A DNA stretch of 64,000 nucleotides from Unio delphinus (lineage: Eukaryota > Mollusca > Bivalvia > Unionida > Unionidae): assembly GCA_029339505.1 (NCBI GenBank), contig JAQISU010000182.1, positions 2,332,501-2,396,500 of the forward strand, in the 5' to 3' direction. Under the pieces are notes generated by a model. That model saw nothing but the letters and a program-made list of their open reading frames with translations. It did not search any database and was not told where the DNA came from. Made by a program: the position numbers and the translations under genes. Position 1 is the stretch's first letter, and each line of letters opens with the position of its first letter. Shown here in pieces: positions 1 through 12,468 of this stretch.

Positions 1-1158
1 AGAATTAAAATCAATGTTTAGAAGAGAGGCCATCATAAAAAAAAATATGGATAAATAGTCAAGAAACGTACAAATATACTAGACTGCTAGGACTAAAATG
101 CAATTGCACGAATGTATACATCAGAACAATTGTAAATAGGACATATGTGTAAATATTTGTCAGACTAATATTTCAGCAACATTGTCAGTGTATCGAATTG
201 TATTTGATCAGTTATCATGTACATTTAATAACGAGTGGGCCTTGCTGAAACTGTGTCATAACTAGAATGCAGGCATTTACACCATCGTTTATACCAGAAC
301 AAAAATGAGATCTTAAAACAGTTATACAGTTGGATTTAGACACAGTTTGGAACAAACGAGCTGTAAAGAAACAGCTGGTTTTCAATTAATTCACAGAACA
401 TTTAACATGCAATCAATCTTACATTTTAAACACGGTGTTCTTCCTGGAGTGTAGTATTTATTTTCTATAAATACAACTAACCAACAATCCAAAAAGGAAT
501 GTTCATGTAAGTATTACTAATCAAGTTAAATCTAGTACGAAATGCATCGGTGCATGTGTATATATCTTTTCTCAGATTTATTAAGAATGCCATTAAAGAA
601 TCATGACTTAAATGAAAAATAATCTATAAATCTTATTATGACAACCTCCTTCTCAATTGAGTAAGTAACTGCTAAAATAAAATTACCACATAATACGTTT
701 AGTAGACGAACAATTTGCTAAGTTCTGTAAGATCAGCCAACTGATAGACACGACGATATACAAAATTTAGGCATATAAATAAGAACAATATATTTTAATT
801 CAAATTATAATAACAAACAAAAGGTATATTTCTGACAAAACCGTATCAAATGTTTGGCTATATTATTAAAACACGCAGATTCCATGCATAATATGCCTAC
901 ATTTTAAAATCGTAGATTTAAGTGTAACGCAAGTGGTATTAAAAACTGTGTTAACCTATTCTGATATGTGTAAAATAGCACATACAACCCTAGAATTGTA
1001 TAATAATGATTTATGTGACAATATTGTCATGATCACATGCAAATCCTTGCTCTTCTGCAATTTCTAGTAATTTTATAATTTTGGATATAGTTCATTCTGA
1101 GAATGTCTTGTTAGTGTTTCGGGAAACATGCGTCAGGTATATTTAAAATAAAAATTAC

Positions 1159-4100
1159 CTTTTTTGTTCATTCTCAAAAGCAATCCATTGAGTTTATCCC
1201 ACACGGATTGATGAATACATTCCAATGTACTCCCATCAAACACAAATACCACGCAGTGCATCATTTCTTCCAGTACTGGTCGGTGAATAAATCCTGATTG
1301 TTCGGGAGTGATAGGCGATGAAGGATTGAACTGTTTTAAAAACAAAACCAACATAAAATGGTCCATTAGCGTTACCTTATGCAACACTATCAAGGTCGTT
1401 ATATGATCAAAACAAATCAACAAGATTAATGACAAAGTAAATATTTGAAATTTAAACATCTTTAAACATAATATTGTATTACCTTCTCAATAAGTAAAGT
1501 CCGTTGGACTATCTCTGTTCGAAGCAATTTTAACCAGTTCGACAAATCTTTTCTTGTTTGCTTTGTATCTGTTTTCACGAAGTTTTGATAGTAATATAAA
1601 ATGTGGAACCTAAATTCTTGTTATTATAGACCATTCTTATACAAGTCTAATCGTTCCTTACAAACTAAATACCACTTGCTTCTGATTGTCAGTCAGTCCC
1701 TTACTTGGAAGCTCCAAGTTTTTTTGTGTATTTATATCAATCGCTAAACACCATTAATTCCAGACTACAGGCCGAAAGTTCTAAGTGATTAAAGGATGGC
1801 TCTAATCAATGCAGTTAGCAGGAACCAATTCAAATTATATTTATCTTAGTGACGTACGCATCTTCCACTCAGAAAGCCACGAACGTGTGACTTGGAAATA
1901 GACATACCTACCTAACCACTTACCAACAAACATACAATACATGCATACATACATGCATGCATGCATGCATACATACATACATACCTACCTACCTACCTAC
2001 CTACCTACCTACCTACCTACCTACCTACATACATACATACTGTAATACGCACAGGGGTATTCACTTGACCGAGCGGTGTCAAAACCCTGGCGCGAGTCAC
2101 GCTGGAAGTCATAAGTTTTCCCCAAATTTCCAAAGACTTCCATACAACTTGAGTTGTAAAATGGAAAGAGAGACGTGTCTGCTATAACTAATAATCTTTG
2201 CTCTAATCAATTGGCGACCCAGAGGAGACAACTTGCCTAAACGTCCATTAACTGCACCTTTGCATGGTTTTTATTCATTATCATCCGAATTCCGTACCGC
2301 AAGCCCGTCATGCCATAGAAATTCCACTAGTATTCCCTTACTAACTGGGAAATATTTAACTGCGCGACCCTAGGCCAGTCAATCCACAGAAATTCCGGCG
2401 TATCACGCTCATATACATACGCCCATTTTCCACTATGGACACATAAACGGTACCTACCAAGTTCCCTTGTTGATTCCATTCTATAATTTACTGATTTCCA
2501 ACCATAAATGCCGCCTTTTCAATCACAATACTTGTATACACCATTGAATTTTAATATGGACTATGTTACTAAAGGGGACAGTCATTCGGCTTGTATCCAA
2601 ATTCACTACTAACGACCCAAGCATGGTTCAAATTCACTAACACTTACTCCAAATTTATTACAATACATACATACATACATACATACATACATACATACAT
2701 ACATACATACATACATACATACATACATACATACATAGAGACATACATACATACATTAAGATTAATCATGTTATAACTACTTTCATATGGGCTTTGATAC
2801 CAACCTCGTACCCATCCGGGATATTTCCATCCACAAGGTAAACCATTTCTGTCGAATCTGGACCAAATTTTTCTGCTATACCACATGTATCGCACAGACA
2901 AAATTTAAGATCTTTCCCTGTTCTTGCAGACCTAAACTGGAATTGTCGATACTGAAAGAGTTTAAAGTGTAATAATAACTGTTAATTGCTAAGATAAATA
3001 ATTACTTCTATATGACAGGTTTCTGTTTGAAATGTCCAGATTAATGTGTGGACTCTCCTTCTGATTAGCAGATATTTTATTTGGAAAATGCAAATTAAGC
3101 CGTTAAGACAAACTGCTTTTCGTAATATATGTATACTGCCTGATTAAGAGACAGGAGGAGTAAACACAGGGCCGAATAGACATTAACGCATGCTTACACG
3201 ATCCGAAAAATGTCTCGTGGTGAATTTACAGGTTTGAGTGTGCATGACTAAGCTCATATGGGGTATAACATATTAATATTGAAATATCTAGCTTAAATCA
3301 CAATGAGCAATAATTCCATTAATCACAATAATGTTCTATATTTTAATTTTTAAAATAAATATTTTGGAAAATTAAAACAATCTTGCTAAACCTTATACGC
3401 CGTAGACGCCACGCCACAAATAAGAACATTTAAGAAATCAATTATAACGCTTGCAGTTTACTGCAATTCCAAGTAACATTAATATCGTTCATTATATTCA
3501 TTATCCCTATCAACAACAAAGATTCCATGTATCTTTCTATTTGACATATATTATAAAACTACTATTTGAATCAGCAAGATAATGACGAAAAAATTAGGAA
3601 GACGTTGTTTTCATTCTGGGTTGATAATGTTTTGAAGATAAAACATTTGAGTAAAGTTTTCAACTTCTTTTGCCCAAATAAAAAATATCTCAAATGAAAC
3701 CCTTTTCAATATATCAAAAAAGAAATTTCATGTAAGAAATAAGAAGTAATCTTTGCATATGGATAGGGCATGCTATGCAATGACTATATGATACTTAAAG
3801 ACTACTCTTGTGATATGGAAACCAAAAATGGAAAATAAAACGTAGAAGGACAAATAACTCGTGCAAGAAATAGGCGATGAAAGACATGACAATGATCTCA
3901 TGTAACCCATAGAAAAGATGCGAAATCAGGCCTCGAAGTAAGTATCGACCTCATCTGCCAGAGAACAAGAAACATCTTAATGATGTGGCTCATTATTTAT
4001 GTAAACAATAATACAAAATACAAATCGCCTTCTCATTAATGTAGTATGTTCCGGATTTTATAGTTGTTCAGGATTGGTACTTTTGTTCACATTATGTACT

Positions 4101-4594
4101 ATAAATTGATTTTTAGCATATATTTACTGCATTACATCATTGACATTAAAATAATCGTGGAATATTTGAACGTACAAACGGATTCATAGGATAATTATAC
4201 ACACTGTTTCACAAGAAAACTAATCTCATAAATAAGTGTTAGATGTTTTCTCAAAGCAGACATAGACTGTGAGTAAATATAACTTACGGACTAAAGTGTA
4301 CAAACTGGCAACTTGCTATATTTCACCATATATCTTAAAACGTTGCAAGAATTAGTGCACCATTACATACTAATGTGGGGCGAATAACTTTACCCCCTTT
4401 GTGACGCTGCTTGTTGTACTACCACTCACAACACTGCGATGAGTAATTTGGTCAGAAAAGATTGCATTTATGGTGTTGCAGAAACTAGACTTTCCCGCTC
4501 CTACTGGCCCAATCATCAGAATCCTTGCCTGAGAGAGCTTCGTTGCACTCGGCGGACTGTAGTTTTCAATTTTGTCTATTACTGTTAACTTGTT
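1159..4594 (-). CDS. IFI44-like GTPase domain, unit A (three of four exons; 3' part outside window)
   Basis: Exons on the minus strand are 4594-4394 (201 bp), 2951-2805 (147 bp) and 1330-1159 (172 bp), all with AG/GT borders. The first carries the P-loop GPVGAGKSS (G1), the second the G3-type CDTCG, and the third the conserved MHCVVFVFDGS strand. Phases are 0-0, 0-0 and 0-1, as in the other units. The fourth exon, with the TKID (G4) motif, is not found in 1-1158 and should lie beyond the window. Members of the interferon-induced protein 44 family are P-loop GTPases linked to innate antiviral responses; that role here is inferred from family. The first exon is entered by a phase-0 acceptor (tttacag), so it does not look like a gene start. 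The intron before it contains a 15-kb Polinton. (ACAT)n repeats at 1938-2040 and 2664-2740 lie in the introns. Confidence 0.8.
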
Positions 4595-5065
4595 CTGTAA
4601 AGAGGTAATATAGTTCATTAAGTATTATGCAATCTGTATTTAAATATTCGTGTTCAAAAGAGGTACAGTATTTAGTGACAGCTGGTGGTAACGCTTAAAG
4701 ATAATGATTTTATTAAATGATGTATTCAAGCATTCGTCACAATAGGTTTCAAAACAAATTGCTTAGTGTTTTTTCTATTCTGGTTAGGATACTATAATTA
4801 TGGGATTTCTCTTAGATTACAACAAAATGTGTTCTGAAATTGGTCTCACACATTTCGAAGGAAATGTGAAAAGAGCACACATTATTAAGAAACAAAACCA
4901 ACGTTAGCATATCGATGATTATTCATATAAGATGTTCAAATATGTATTACATGAGTGATTATTACAAATACGTACAATGTATTTATTACAGCGTAAAAAT
5001 GTTTCCATAGTTTTATTGGTTTAAAATTGTAATTATAAAAACAAATATATCACTTGAATGGAATA

Positions 5066-5075
5066 TTCTGGAAAA
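5066..5075. repeat. left 10-bp flanking direct repeat of Polinton copy 1
   Basis: TTCTGGAAAA, repeated exactly at 20361-20370 just outside the right terminal repeat. It is read as the target site duplication; joining the flanks gives the presumed empty site in the GTPase gene intron. Confidence 0.75.
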
Positions 5076-5385
5076 GCAGCAAAGAGGGTGGACAGACCGA
5101 AACTATTTCAAGCAAACCGAAACTATTTCAAACAAAATCCTAAAGGATTTCAAGCAAAGAGGATGGAAAGAACGAAACTATTTCAGACAAACCGAAACTA
5201 TTTCAGACAAAGTCCTAAAAGATTTCAAACCGAAACTATTTCAAACAAAATCTTAAAGAATTTCAAACCGAAACCAATTCAGACAGAAAAAAAGAGAAAT
5301 GGTTTCGGTTTATCACGCTATTGAGACTCGGCCTCCAGACAGACCCGACGCTGATTGCGTTTTTGAGACGAATTGAAAATCCTTT
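5076..5385 (+). repeat. left terminal inverted repeat of copy 1
   Basis: Begins GCAGCAAAGAGGGTGG and is built of short direct repeats on the theme ccgaaactatttcagacaaa. It matches the reverse complement of 19952-20360. The right arm is about 100 bp longer because it has more internal repeats. The minor capsid reading frame ends inside this repeat. Confidence 0.85.
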
Positions 5386-6772
5386 TCGATTTCACAAACA
5401 GGCTAATTTGTAAAACCTCACCTCGCAAATCAATCAAATTATTGGATTGGTCAGTGAGTTTGAAATTAATTCTCGTTAACGAATCATTATGACATCGCAC
5501 ATACACTGGATTAGTTGGATCCTCAATGATTAGAAACCCTGGGGGAGCTGCTGGTGCAACTGAGTATAAAATATATCCCTGCTCTTCTTGATTTGATCTT
5601 TCGAGATTTATTTTGTAACTTCCTTCGATGACATCACATACTAAATTCACTGCAATCACCGAGGATATATTGACATTGTGAGGAGCAATATGCCTACCAC
5701 CACCGTCTGGATCATTATTATGTTTGAGGATATTTGTTTGTGGTGGTGGTGTTTTTTCCAAGCGGCGAGTAATTGAGGGAAGTACTCATCGACGAGATCA
5801 TTGGTTCATATTTTTAGTTCGTCTACATCATACCGGGAAAGTTTAAATTCAGAAATATCCTCTAGGCGTATTTGGTACTTTTTTGCAAATTCTACTCTCT
5901 CAGAGCAATCTCTGGCATCTAATACAGTTTGAATAAGTCGTAAATTAAATAGTTCCATATCATATGTGATCTGATGTAGTATTTCCGTATATTTGATGAT
6001 TGAGATGTTGGATGATAAATCGATAATATGTTCTTGCAAACTCTGCCGTAATTGATTTAGATACTCTTTGTGGTTTTTATAAAGAGAATCAAAAAAGTCT
6101 GAGATTGCAGGAGTTATTGCTAAAGAACCCTCCCCTATCTCCAAAATCCAATTTCCGTTATTGTAACTAACAGGATTTGTCAAAAGTTCTCGTTTATTAA
6201 TCTAGGTATTACAAGGGTGATATCATGACATAATTTTACGTCTGTGACGTAATCCGATTTTTTTAGGTTCTGGTATTTGTAAAGATGTCCGAGGTGGGTT
6301 TTCAGGCCAACCCAATATTGTTCTTATCGAGCTGTTATAGATATCTACGGCATACCCGGGTGAGTTTATCTCAATCGCCGATGATAGTGTTGGTTCATGA
6401 ACTGTTATAGCGATTTTCGATTAATTCAAGTAATTGATTTTATTCAAGGCTGTAATTCATTATTGATCTGTTTGATTTGGTAGGACCCAGATGGTAATGA
6501 AACAACGTTACAGTCTGGAGTACCATCGGGTTTATTCTTACTCGCAAAGACCAAGGAATTATTCGGTTGCTGACCACCGTTAGGTGCTGATCTAATATTA
6601 GGTCAACTATGGTATACTCGTAATGTTGCTAGTGCTATCTCCTTCACGGACCCGCAGTAGGGAAATTGACACTGAATTCAGGATTCGTTGAGGTTATTGA
6701 GATATTGCTGGTTTTCACCGGGGTTGTGTTTTTCGATATTCGTTTAAGTAATTCCGTTGTCGCTATTGACAT
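5318..6772 (-). pseudogene. penton-like minor capsid protein, broken (copy 1)
   Basis: The N-terminal part starts at 6772 (MSIATTELLKRISKNTTP) and matches the start in copy 2. The C-terminal part (5761-5318) has the CDVIEGSYKINLE and KLTDQSNNLIDLRGE segments. These resemble the vertex (penton-type) minor capsid family of Polintons and related viruses, which ends in a LTDQ..LRGE strand. A middle segment (6183-5806) of about 125 residues, shared with copy 2, sits between the two conserved parts. Several stops and shifts separate the three frames. It is the last gene of the minus-strand virion block and its end lies in the terminal repeat. Function is inferred from family pattern and position. 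Confidence 0.65.
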
Positions 6773-6799
6773 TGTTATTATATCCTCATGTTTTTTTTC

Positions 6800-7251
6800 T
6801 TATTTTGACATCGCGGAATCATAAACAAAAATTACCATTGATGAAAACTCATTATCTGATATTAATGTTTCATCGAGGGAGGACAATATCATCGAGTATA
6901 ATTGTGAGCACGCGGTTGACACAATATTGAACTTAACAACGTAGTCTTTTAGTTTACGCTGGCTGTATGATAATATTTTTTTGTTGTTATTTAAAAAATT
7001 AACGCGATTGTTGTCGCCGCGGATATACAAATTGGAACAGCTGTCGGGGCAATCATTGTTACCAAAGATAGTATTATACCAGCTCCGGTAATAACACCTG
7101 ATACCGAGTACACGGTATCATCAACTGCGGTAATTCTTCGTCGGTATTTTTTTATTTTTACTTGATACTCCTCAGTGAGTGTTTTGAGTTTAGTTTGAAA
7201 TTCTCTGACCTGATCATAGCGATACTGCTGTGACGTTTCCAATGAGGACAT
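6800..7251 (-). pseudogene. small coiled-coil membrane protein of the virion block (copy 1)
   Basis: Starts MSSLETSQQYRYDQVREF. A charged helical region of about 50 residues (LTEEYQVKIKKYRRR) is followed by a hydrophobic segment rich in Ala/Ile/Val (ITGAGIILSLVTMIAPTAVP). A frameshift near 7000-7020 separates this from the C-terminal helices containing LISDNEFSSMV. Copy 2 has the same layout (53713-53119). Similar proteins are common in Polinton-like elements of invertebrates, but no function is known to me. Confidence 0.6.
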
Positions 7252-7426
7252 TTGATTTTGAAAACACTAGTGCTTTTAATTCAGTTGCTTACTTAAATCC
7301 GCTACGAATTGCACATGCTATGTTATTGAAACCCTAGCCAAATTATCATCGATGGGTGTTATTGTGAATTGTTCGATTGTTCCCTTGTCGATGATCGTTA
7401 ATATCATATTGTTGACCCCAGATGAA

Positions 7427-8254
7427 CTAGTTGATAGAAATATTAAATTGAGTCGGCGACACTAGAATTAATCGATAAATACCTTTGATGGTCGCTGTGA
7501 TATTTAATATGTTATTTTGTGGTATCCACGGAAATGATCCGTGTTGAATCGTGTATACTACGTTGTTGGTTTTCTCATGAGGAATCTTTGTTTCTTCAAT
7601 TGTTTCTATCATCCTCGGTAAATCATCTTTGATTGCCTCGATGGTGTTTTTCATCTCTTTGCTGGATTTGTTAATATCAGGGAGTTTTATGTCGAACTTA
7701 TCAAATGAGACTCCCAAAAATGTATCGACGATGTTTTTACGAAAAGTTGAAAACTGTTTTATGTGTTCTTCATATTTGGATTGAAGTGTTGAAAATTCTA
7801 ACATATTTGTTTTTATCTCTGTGAGCTTCGGTGTGGTCACCGGTAGAGCCCCAAAGAAATTAGCGACTGGGAGTTGAACCTCAATGACGGATTTTTGTAA
7901 ACCCGCAAATTGATTTACTTGAATGTCATATTTATCATCGAGAGTTTTTAATGATTCTGCAGATGATACATAATTATCACTGAGTGATGTCAATTTATCT
8001 GTGAGCGTCGAAACAAGTACACCCGATTTGAGTGTACCCTTCTTGGAAAACAACGCGATAGTATCTTCTACTGCGTGGCGTCGTTTAACTAAGATATCAT
8101 AAAGGGAAACAGTACTCGTTTTCAATTTACCCTGACGATCTTGAAATACAACTATTTCATTTGGATCAACACTTGCGAAGTTTAACATCTCGGATATTTC
8201 ATCTTCGGTGGGTTTTTTCAGGCTTGAGAGGAATCTTCCCCAAATATCAGTCAT
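7427..8254 (-). CDS. fibre-like, coiled-coil structural protein (copy 1)
   Basis: An open frame of 275 codons starting MTDIWGRFLSSLKK, 6 bp downstream of the protease stop. The N-terminal part (FVV-type strand EIVVFQDRQGKLKTS) is nearly identical in copy 2. The centre is helical and includes a VANFFGALPVTTPKLTEI segment related to the repeat expanded in copy 2. Near the C end, VVYTIQHGSFPWI also has a match in copy 2. Conserved-looking residues continue in another frame to about 7335, so the end is probably shifted. A spike or fibre role is a guess from length, repeats and place in the virion block. Confidence 0.55.
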   Translation of the reverse strand: MTDIWGRFLSSLKKPTEDEISEMLNFASVDPNEIVVFQDRQGKLKTSTVSLYDILVKRRHAVEDTIALFSKKGTLKSGVLVSTLTDKLTSLSDNYVSSAESLKTLDDKYDIQVNQFAGLQKSVIEVQLPVANFFGALPVTTPKLTEIKTNMLEFSTLQSKYEEHIKQFSTFRKNIVDTFLGVSFDKFDIKLPDINKSSKEMKNTIEAIKDDLPRMIETIEETKIPHEKTNNVVYTIQHGSFPWIPQNNILNITATIKGIYRLILVSPTQFNISIN

Positions 8255-8260
8255 TATACT

Positions 8261-8675
8261 CTAAGATCTCTCTAAAAAGCGATTACCCGTATATTCGTGG
8301 ACGGTTTTATGTGGTTTCTTTCCTGATGATGAAATAGCGTAGAGTACATTTAATACTTCTATGCCGCATATTGGTGTGTCACACATTCTCTGTGTTGGTA
8401 GCGTTGAATACCAGAATCGAATTTTTAAGCGATTTATATAACGCATAAATTCTTTAGACGGTGCTAACCGATATGAATCGAAATAAACAATCACACGCGG
8501 ATCAATCGCGTATGCAACCCAGTGAGTTCCAGGTCCGGTGCTGTTATCGAGATTAATGTTGCCTGTTTCAGTGTCGTTTGGTTGTTGTGGTAATTGATCT
8601 CTCATAAAGATACATCTAAAGTTTTTTTTATCGCTAGTTGTTTTTAGCAACGTCGAGTAAATCAAAATTTGACAT
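8261..8675 (-). pseudogene. adenain-like cysteine protease, N-terminal frameshift (copy 1)
   Basis: Starts MSNFDLLDV at 8675 and shifts frame within about 15 codons. The rest (8665-8261) keeps the GTHWVAYAIDPR segment with the presumed catalytic His, the YFDSYRLAP segment with the acidic residue, and PICGIEVLNVL with the presumed nucleophile Cys. This order H-D-C fits adenovirus-type maturation proteases carried by Polintons. Length of about 138 codons is short for the family. Copy 2 has an unbroken version. Confidence 0.75.
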
Positions 8676-8701
8676 CGGCGACAACGTCTGTGACATTGGT
8701 G

Positions 8702-9171
8702 TTAGTTAACTGTTCCTAGTCTCAGGCCCTTTCCGTTGTACCATGAATACCGAGTTCCTGGTAGTCTTATACCCTTTCCTGATCGTTTCTTTTTTTAATA
8801 CCCGCTTCCGGTAGCTTTCTTTTGTGCCATCCCTGCCGCTGTACCAACGGCTCCTAGCGCGGCGGCTTTTGCTACAGCTGAGGCCGCTGCCGCAATCAAC
8901 ACTGGTAACGCAGCTGAAAGCGGAATACACGACCTGATTTTATTATGTTCTTAATTGCGGCCGCAGAGAGAGTGACATGAACACCCTTTTTCTGTTTGAT
9001 AGCAGCATTGAAGTGCTTTATCTGATGAGCTGTCAGTGAGATATTACTCTAACCACCAGACATCTGATTGTGCTTCAGCGATATTGTGGTTCCACATTGT
9101 TTAGCTGATTCCGATTGCAATTTTTTAACTTGACCAGGAATTAACGTAACACTAACATGACTATATGACAT
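8702..9171 (-). pseudogene. small basic/hydrophobic virion protein, broken (copy 1)
   Basis: The start at 9171 reads MSYSHVSV and matches the intact gene in copy 2 (56201-55722). Shifts and stops run through the middle. The region coding for the Ala-rich hydrophobic segment can be followed at 8930-8830, and the C-terminal VQRKGPETRN-type end is in a shifted frame. A core or membrane-acting capsid protein is likely from composition only. Confidence 0.55.
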
Positions 9172-9192
9172 TGTATTTAATATCTGAATGAT

Positions 9193-10581
9193 CTAATTGT
9201 CTACGTTTTCTACTGGTGCAAGAACTACCCTGAGTCTTCCACCAACGCCTTCGAGTAACATTGATTTGTCGCTGAAAATAACAGCAACTGCTCTGTAATC
9301 AGGGACAGTGACAACACGATCTACAACCGCACGAGTTACACGAGCTCTGAAGTGTATGTCAACTACGAATTGCCTGGTTAAATCAAGATGTTCCAGCGAG
9401 AAGTAATAGATGGGATATCGATTTTTAAAATCAAATTGTGATATTTGCAGACCAGTATCCACATTATTATCGCGTCCCATAAATGTAAAGAAACGATGAT
9501 AAGTGCGTGCTATTTGGTTGGTTCCGTAATCAAGTAGTGTATCCTCAGATGGTTCCTGTTGGCCGTTTATTCTCAATGATACTTCATTAACACCTAATTG
9601 ATCAAATATCATATGGTAGCGTAATTGTGACCCAACTCTCGCCTTATCCTGTAACGCAATAAATATATGACGCGAAGCTGAAACACCTTGTTTTGATACC
9701 AGGTGCCATGTAAGTGTACCATCATTAATAGAATCCATGGTATCTGTTGTTGTTGTTAGCCATTGTAGCAATGATATTCGTCCATGAGCCATAAATGATA
9801 GTAATATTTGTTCCACGGTAATTGATGGGGTCATGACTTGCATCCACAATGATAGTTTTGATATAATGACTTTACCATCAGCAACACCAGCATTACACCA
9901 GATTGCTTCATTATCACTATCATTTCGCACGAGTACTACTGTATGCTTCGCTCCATAGATAACTTTTCTAACATTTCTGCGAAATCCGAAAATATGGTGC
10001 AGTGGAATAGCGCATGAAAATTGTCGACGCTGTCCTTGAAACATTGCTACGCGTGTTGAAAATCCTAGGTTGTTATTAGGATTAGTACTTTTTAAAATAT
10101 CAAAGGCAGCAGCTGGTCTATCTTCGTGTTTAAGAGAATCGGGTTGTGGATTAACTGCAGTAGCTTGTGGCGTCAGCAATTTACTATACTGAATGTGTTC
10201 AGGGTGATCAGTAACATCCTTAGAGAATATCATAGATGGACCTGCCGATCTTGTATAATCATCATAATATCTTGCCAACCCCACTATTGTTGTGGCAACA
10301 TCAACCTCGCGCTCTATTGACTCGATTTCTCTTCCATGAATCATATCTAGGACTCTTGAATAGCGTCATGATACCATTATTAACAAAACCAACCTGGACA
10401 TTTCGGTCATCTTCATGTGGCGTATTAGCTGCAACATTTGTTACAAGTTCTCCTTCTACTTCAATAAACGCTTCAGCGGGTAGAAAGTATTTGCTGGTAT
10501 CATGGACCTGAAGTTGGATTCTTGATCGAAGATCCGGTTGTACTGCATGATAGGAATACTACTGATAATCGATTTGAACAT
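9193..10581 (-). pseudogene. major capsid protein, double jelly-roll type, broken (copy 1)
   Basis: A 383-codon open stretch (10344-9193) aligns along its length with the copy 2 major capsid gene. Shared blocks include EIESIEREVDVATTI, HHIFGFRRNVRKVIYGAKHT and YYFSLEHLDLTRQFVVDIHF. The upstream part (10345-10581) continues the match in another frame: there is a short deletion shift at about 10345, one in-frame stop near 10555, and loss of about 20 codons after the MFK start. Family resemblance is to the capsid proteins of Polinton-like elements in invertebrates; the fold itself is inferred. Confidence 0.75.
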
Positions 10582-10671
10582 ATTATATATTTATTGATCT
10601 AAATCGCGATCTAGCTCGCGATTTCAAACCACTTCTCGCTATCATATTTGCAGTAATATTTGTCATATACT

Positions 10672-11079
10672 TCATTTATTCGTTATGCTATATTCTGATC
10701 CACTGCGTTTTTTTATTATTTTGCTAATACTTGCAGGCAAAATTTCCGTAGATGGTAGTTTCTCTAGTAATTTTATCACTGGTGACGAAGTCAATATTCG
10801 TTTCTTTTTTCGATGAACTAACGCTACTAGTTTTTCATTAGCCGCGGAAAATGCTTTCCCGGCAACATCACCAAGAGCGCTAATACCCTTATCACGAATA
10901 ACATCAATAGCTTTAATTGATAACTGTTTTGCAATTGGTGCTATTTTTGGAGAAATTCTTGCAAATAACCCTGCGATGGTATTGCCGAGACCATCTCCAT
11001 AGTACGCTCTATAAACAGGCAATCGTGAGTTTACTACGTAAGTAATGGTTGGTTTATTGTGGTTGTAGTGTATGATCAT
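10672..11079 (-). CDS. small basic virion-block protein (copy 1)
   Basis: An open frame of 135 codons starting MIIHYNHNKPTITYVVNSR. It has a YYGDGLGNTIAGLF segment, then an amphipathic Ala/Ile/Lys-rich region (PKIAPIAKQLSIKAIDVIRD) and a Lys/Arg cluster HRKKKR. Copy 2 (58198-57730) has the same protein. Such Gly- and Lys-rich small proteins next to the capsid gene are usual in this element group; DNA binding or membrane activity is possible but not shown. Confidence 0.6.
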   Translation of the reverse strand: MIIHYNHNKPTITYVVNSRLPVYRAYYGDGLGNTIAGLFARISPKIAPIAKQLSIKAIDVIRDKGISALGDVAGKAFSAANEKLVALVHRKKKRILTSSPVIKLLEKLPSTEILPASISKIIKKRSGSEYSITNK

Positions 11080-11146
11080 CTTATTTAAATGATATTTATC
11101 TAATCGCGTAATCGTAAACGATTTTCATTGCTAGAAATTTCGGTGG

Positions 11147-12169
11147 TTAATCACTGTGGTAACCGTCCGCTAGCTCATCAATAAACTCTCGGTATACACC
11201 AATATCCATGATACCGCCCTCAAATAATCGTCTGCAGTTATCAGCTGCCTCATTAATTATTTCCGGTGAGTTATTTCCAGCTCGTTTCCCTCCTACGAGA
11301 ACTTTTGTTCGTGATATATCCCAGAGAATATTACTAGGTCAACGAATAAAGCCACTACCAGAAACCCCTCTTGGATACCCACCTGCAAATTTTTCAGTTG
11401 TACCAGTTGCACCTTGTATGGGATCAACTGCGGCTCTTACTTTTATTTACTTGAGGGGCTCATATGGTGGTGGTGAACTACTTTTTATAACCTGTATTTT
11501 ATTAATATAACGCCTAAAACCATCAACCTCTTTGACTCTAATTCCACCGTGATTTGGCAAATATATTTTTCTAAACCAGGTGTCAACGGTTTTTATAAAG
11601 TTTTCGAATCCATCTTTTATATATTTTTCCCTTCTCTCCTTTTCTGAAAATTTTTAACAGCAAAATCAGCTAATTCATCATCTGTGGAATTTTGGAAAAT
11701 TTCATCCAACCCAGCTTCTGTAAATATCTCTTTAGGTGTATAATATACTCTCTCTTGGGTGTTCAGGTGGGTCATCAACGAGATCAAGTTGGTCTTCTTC
11801 AAAAATATTACCTGGTCGTTATTGTTTTTGTTCTCGTTGTTCTTGTTCAAGTCGTTCAAGTCGTTCTTTGTTCAAGTCGTTCACGTTGTTCTTGTTGTTT
11901 CTTAAGTTGTACAGCGGCTATTATATCACCAGGAAGTGTTTTTAAAGATTCCTTTGTTTGTTTGGATCTCTTTGCTATTTGTGCATGTACAGGAAGATGG
12001 GCCGGTTTTTTTCCCTCGTTGTTCCTCAGGAATATCTCCCCATATAGCTTTTACATTGATCCTGTCTTGTTTGGAGCTCAGTTCGAACGGAATCACGGAT
12101 CGGAATAAATTTCTTAATCGCAGCCAATCTCTCGCGTGCTGATCTAGTTGTTAGGGTTTCACCTACCAT
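11147..12169 (-). pseudogene. conserved 330-residue virion-block protein, broken (copy 1)
   Basis: Starts MVGETLTTRSARERLAAIKKFIP at 12169 and ends with a GYHSD-type terminus at 11147, matching the intact 334-residue gene in copy 2. The strongest block is the C-terminal domain (GGKRAGNNSPEIINEAAD), read on the minus strand around 11220-11320. Stops, shifts and a stretch of short Ser/Leu codon repeats (11820-11890) break the frame. Function unknown. Confidence 0.6.
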
Positions 12170-12468
12170 TATAAATATAATATACGATCTAAATTGTAAG
12201 TGAAAACTCACCCACCACCGACAGTGCGTTCATTGCTTCCGCGTTAGTAATAAATGACCGAACACTATCAAATTCCTTCTATGCGAGTAAGCGCATCTCT
12301 TTCTATAGAATTAATTGTCAATAGGGCTTTATTGTATGCGGATTACTCACCTGCAACGGGCTGGGCATTGTTTAGAGTGTCAATCCATGGAAAGATTTTT
12401 CATTTTGTTGAGGCAACCAGAGGGGGATTTTTATTTTGTCTGATAGTTTCTCTTCTTGTTTTGATTTT

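Noticed and set aside
4394..4594. GIMAP/AIG1 GTPase assignment for the P-loop exons
   Set aside because: The CDTCG, HCVVFVFD and PWR...P-loop order and the ALDQILGFADDFL-type helix fit the IFI44 family better.
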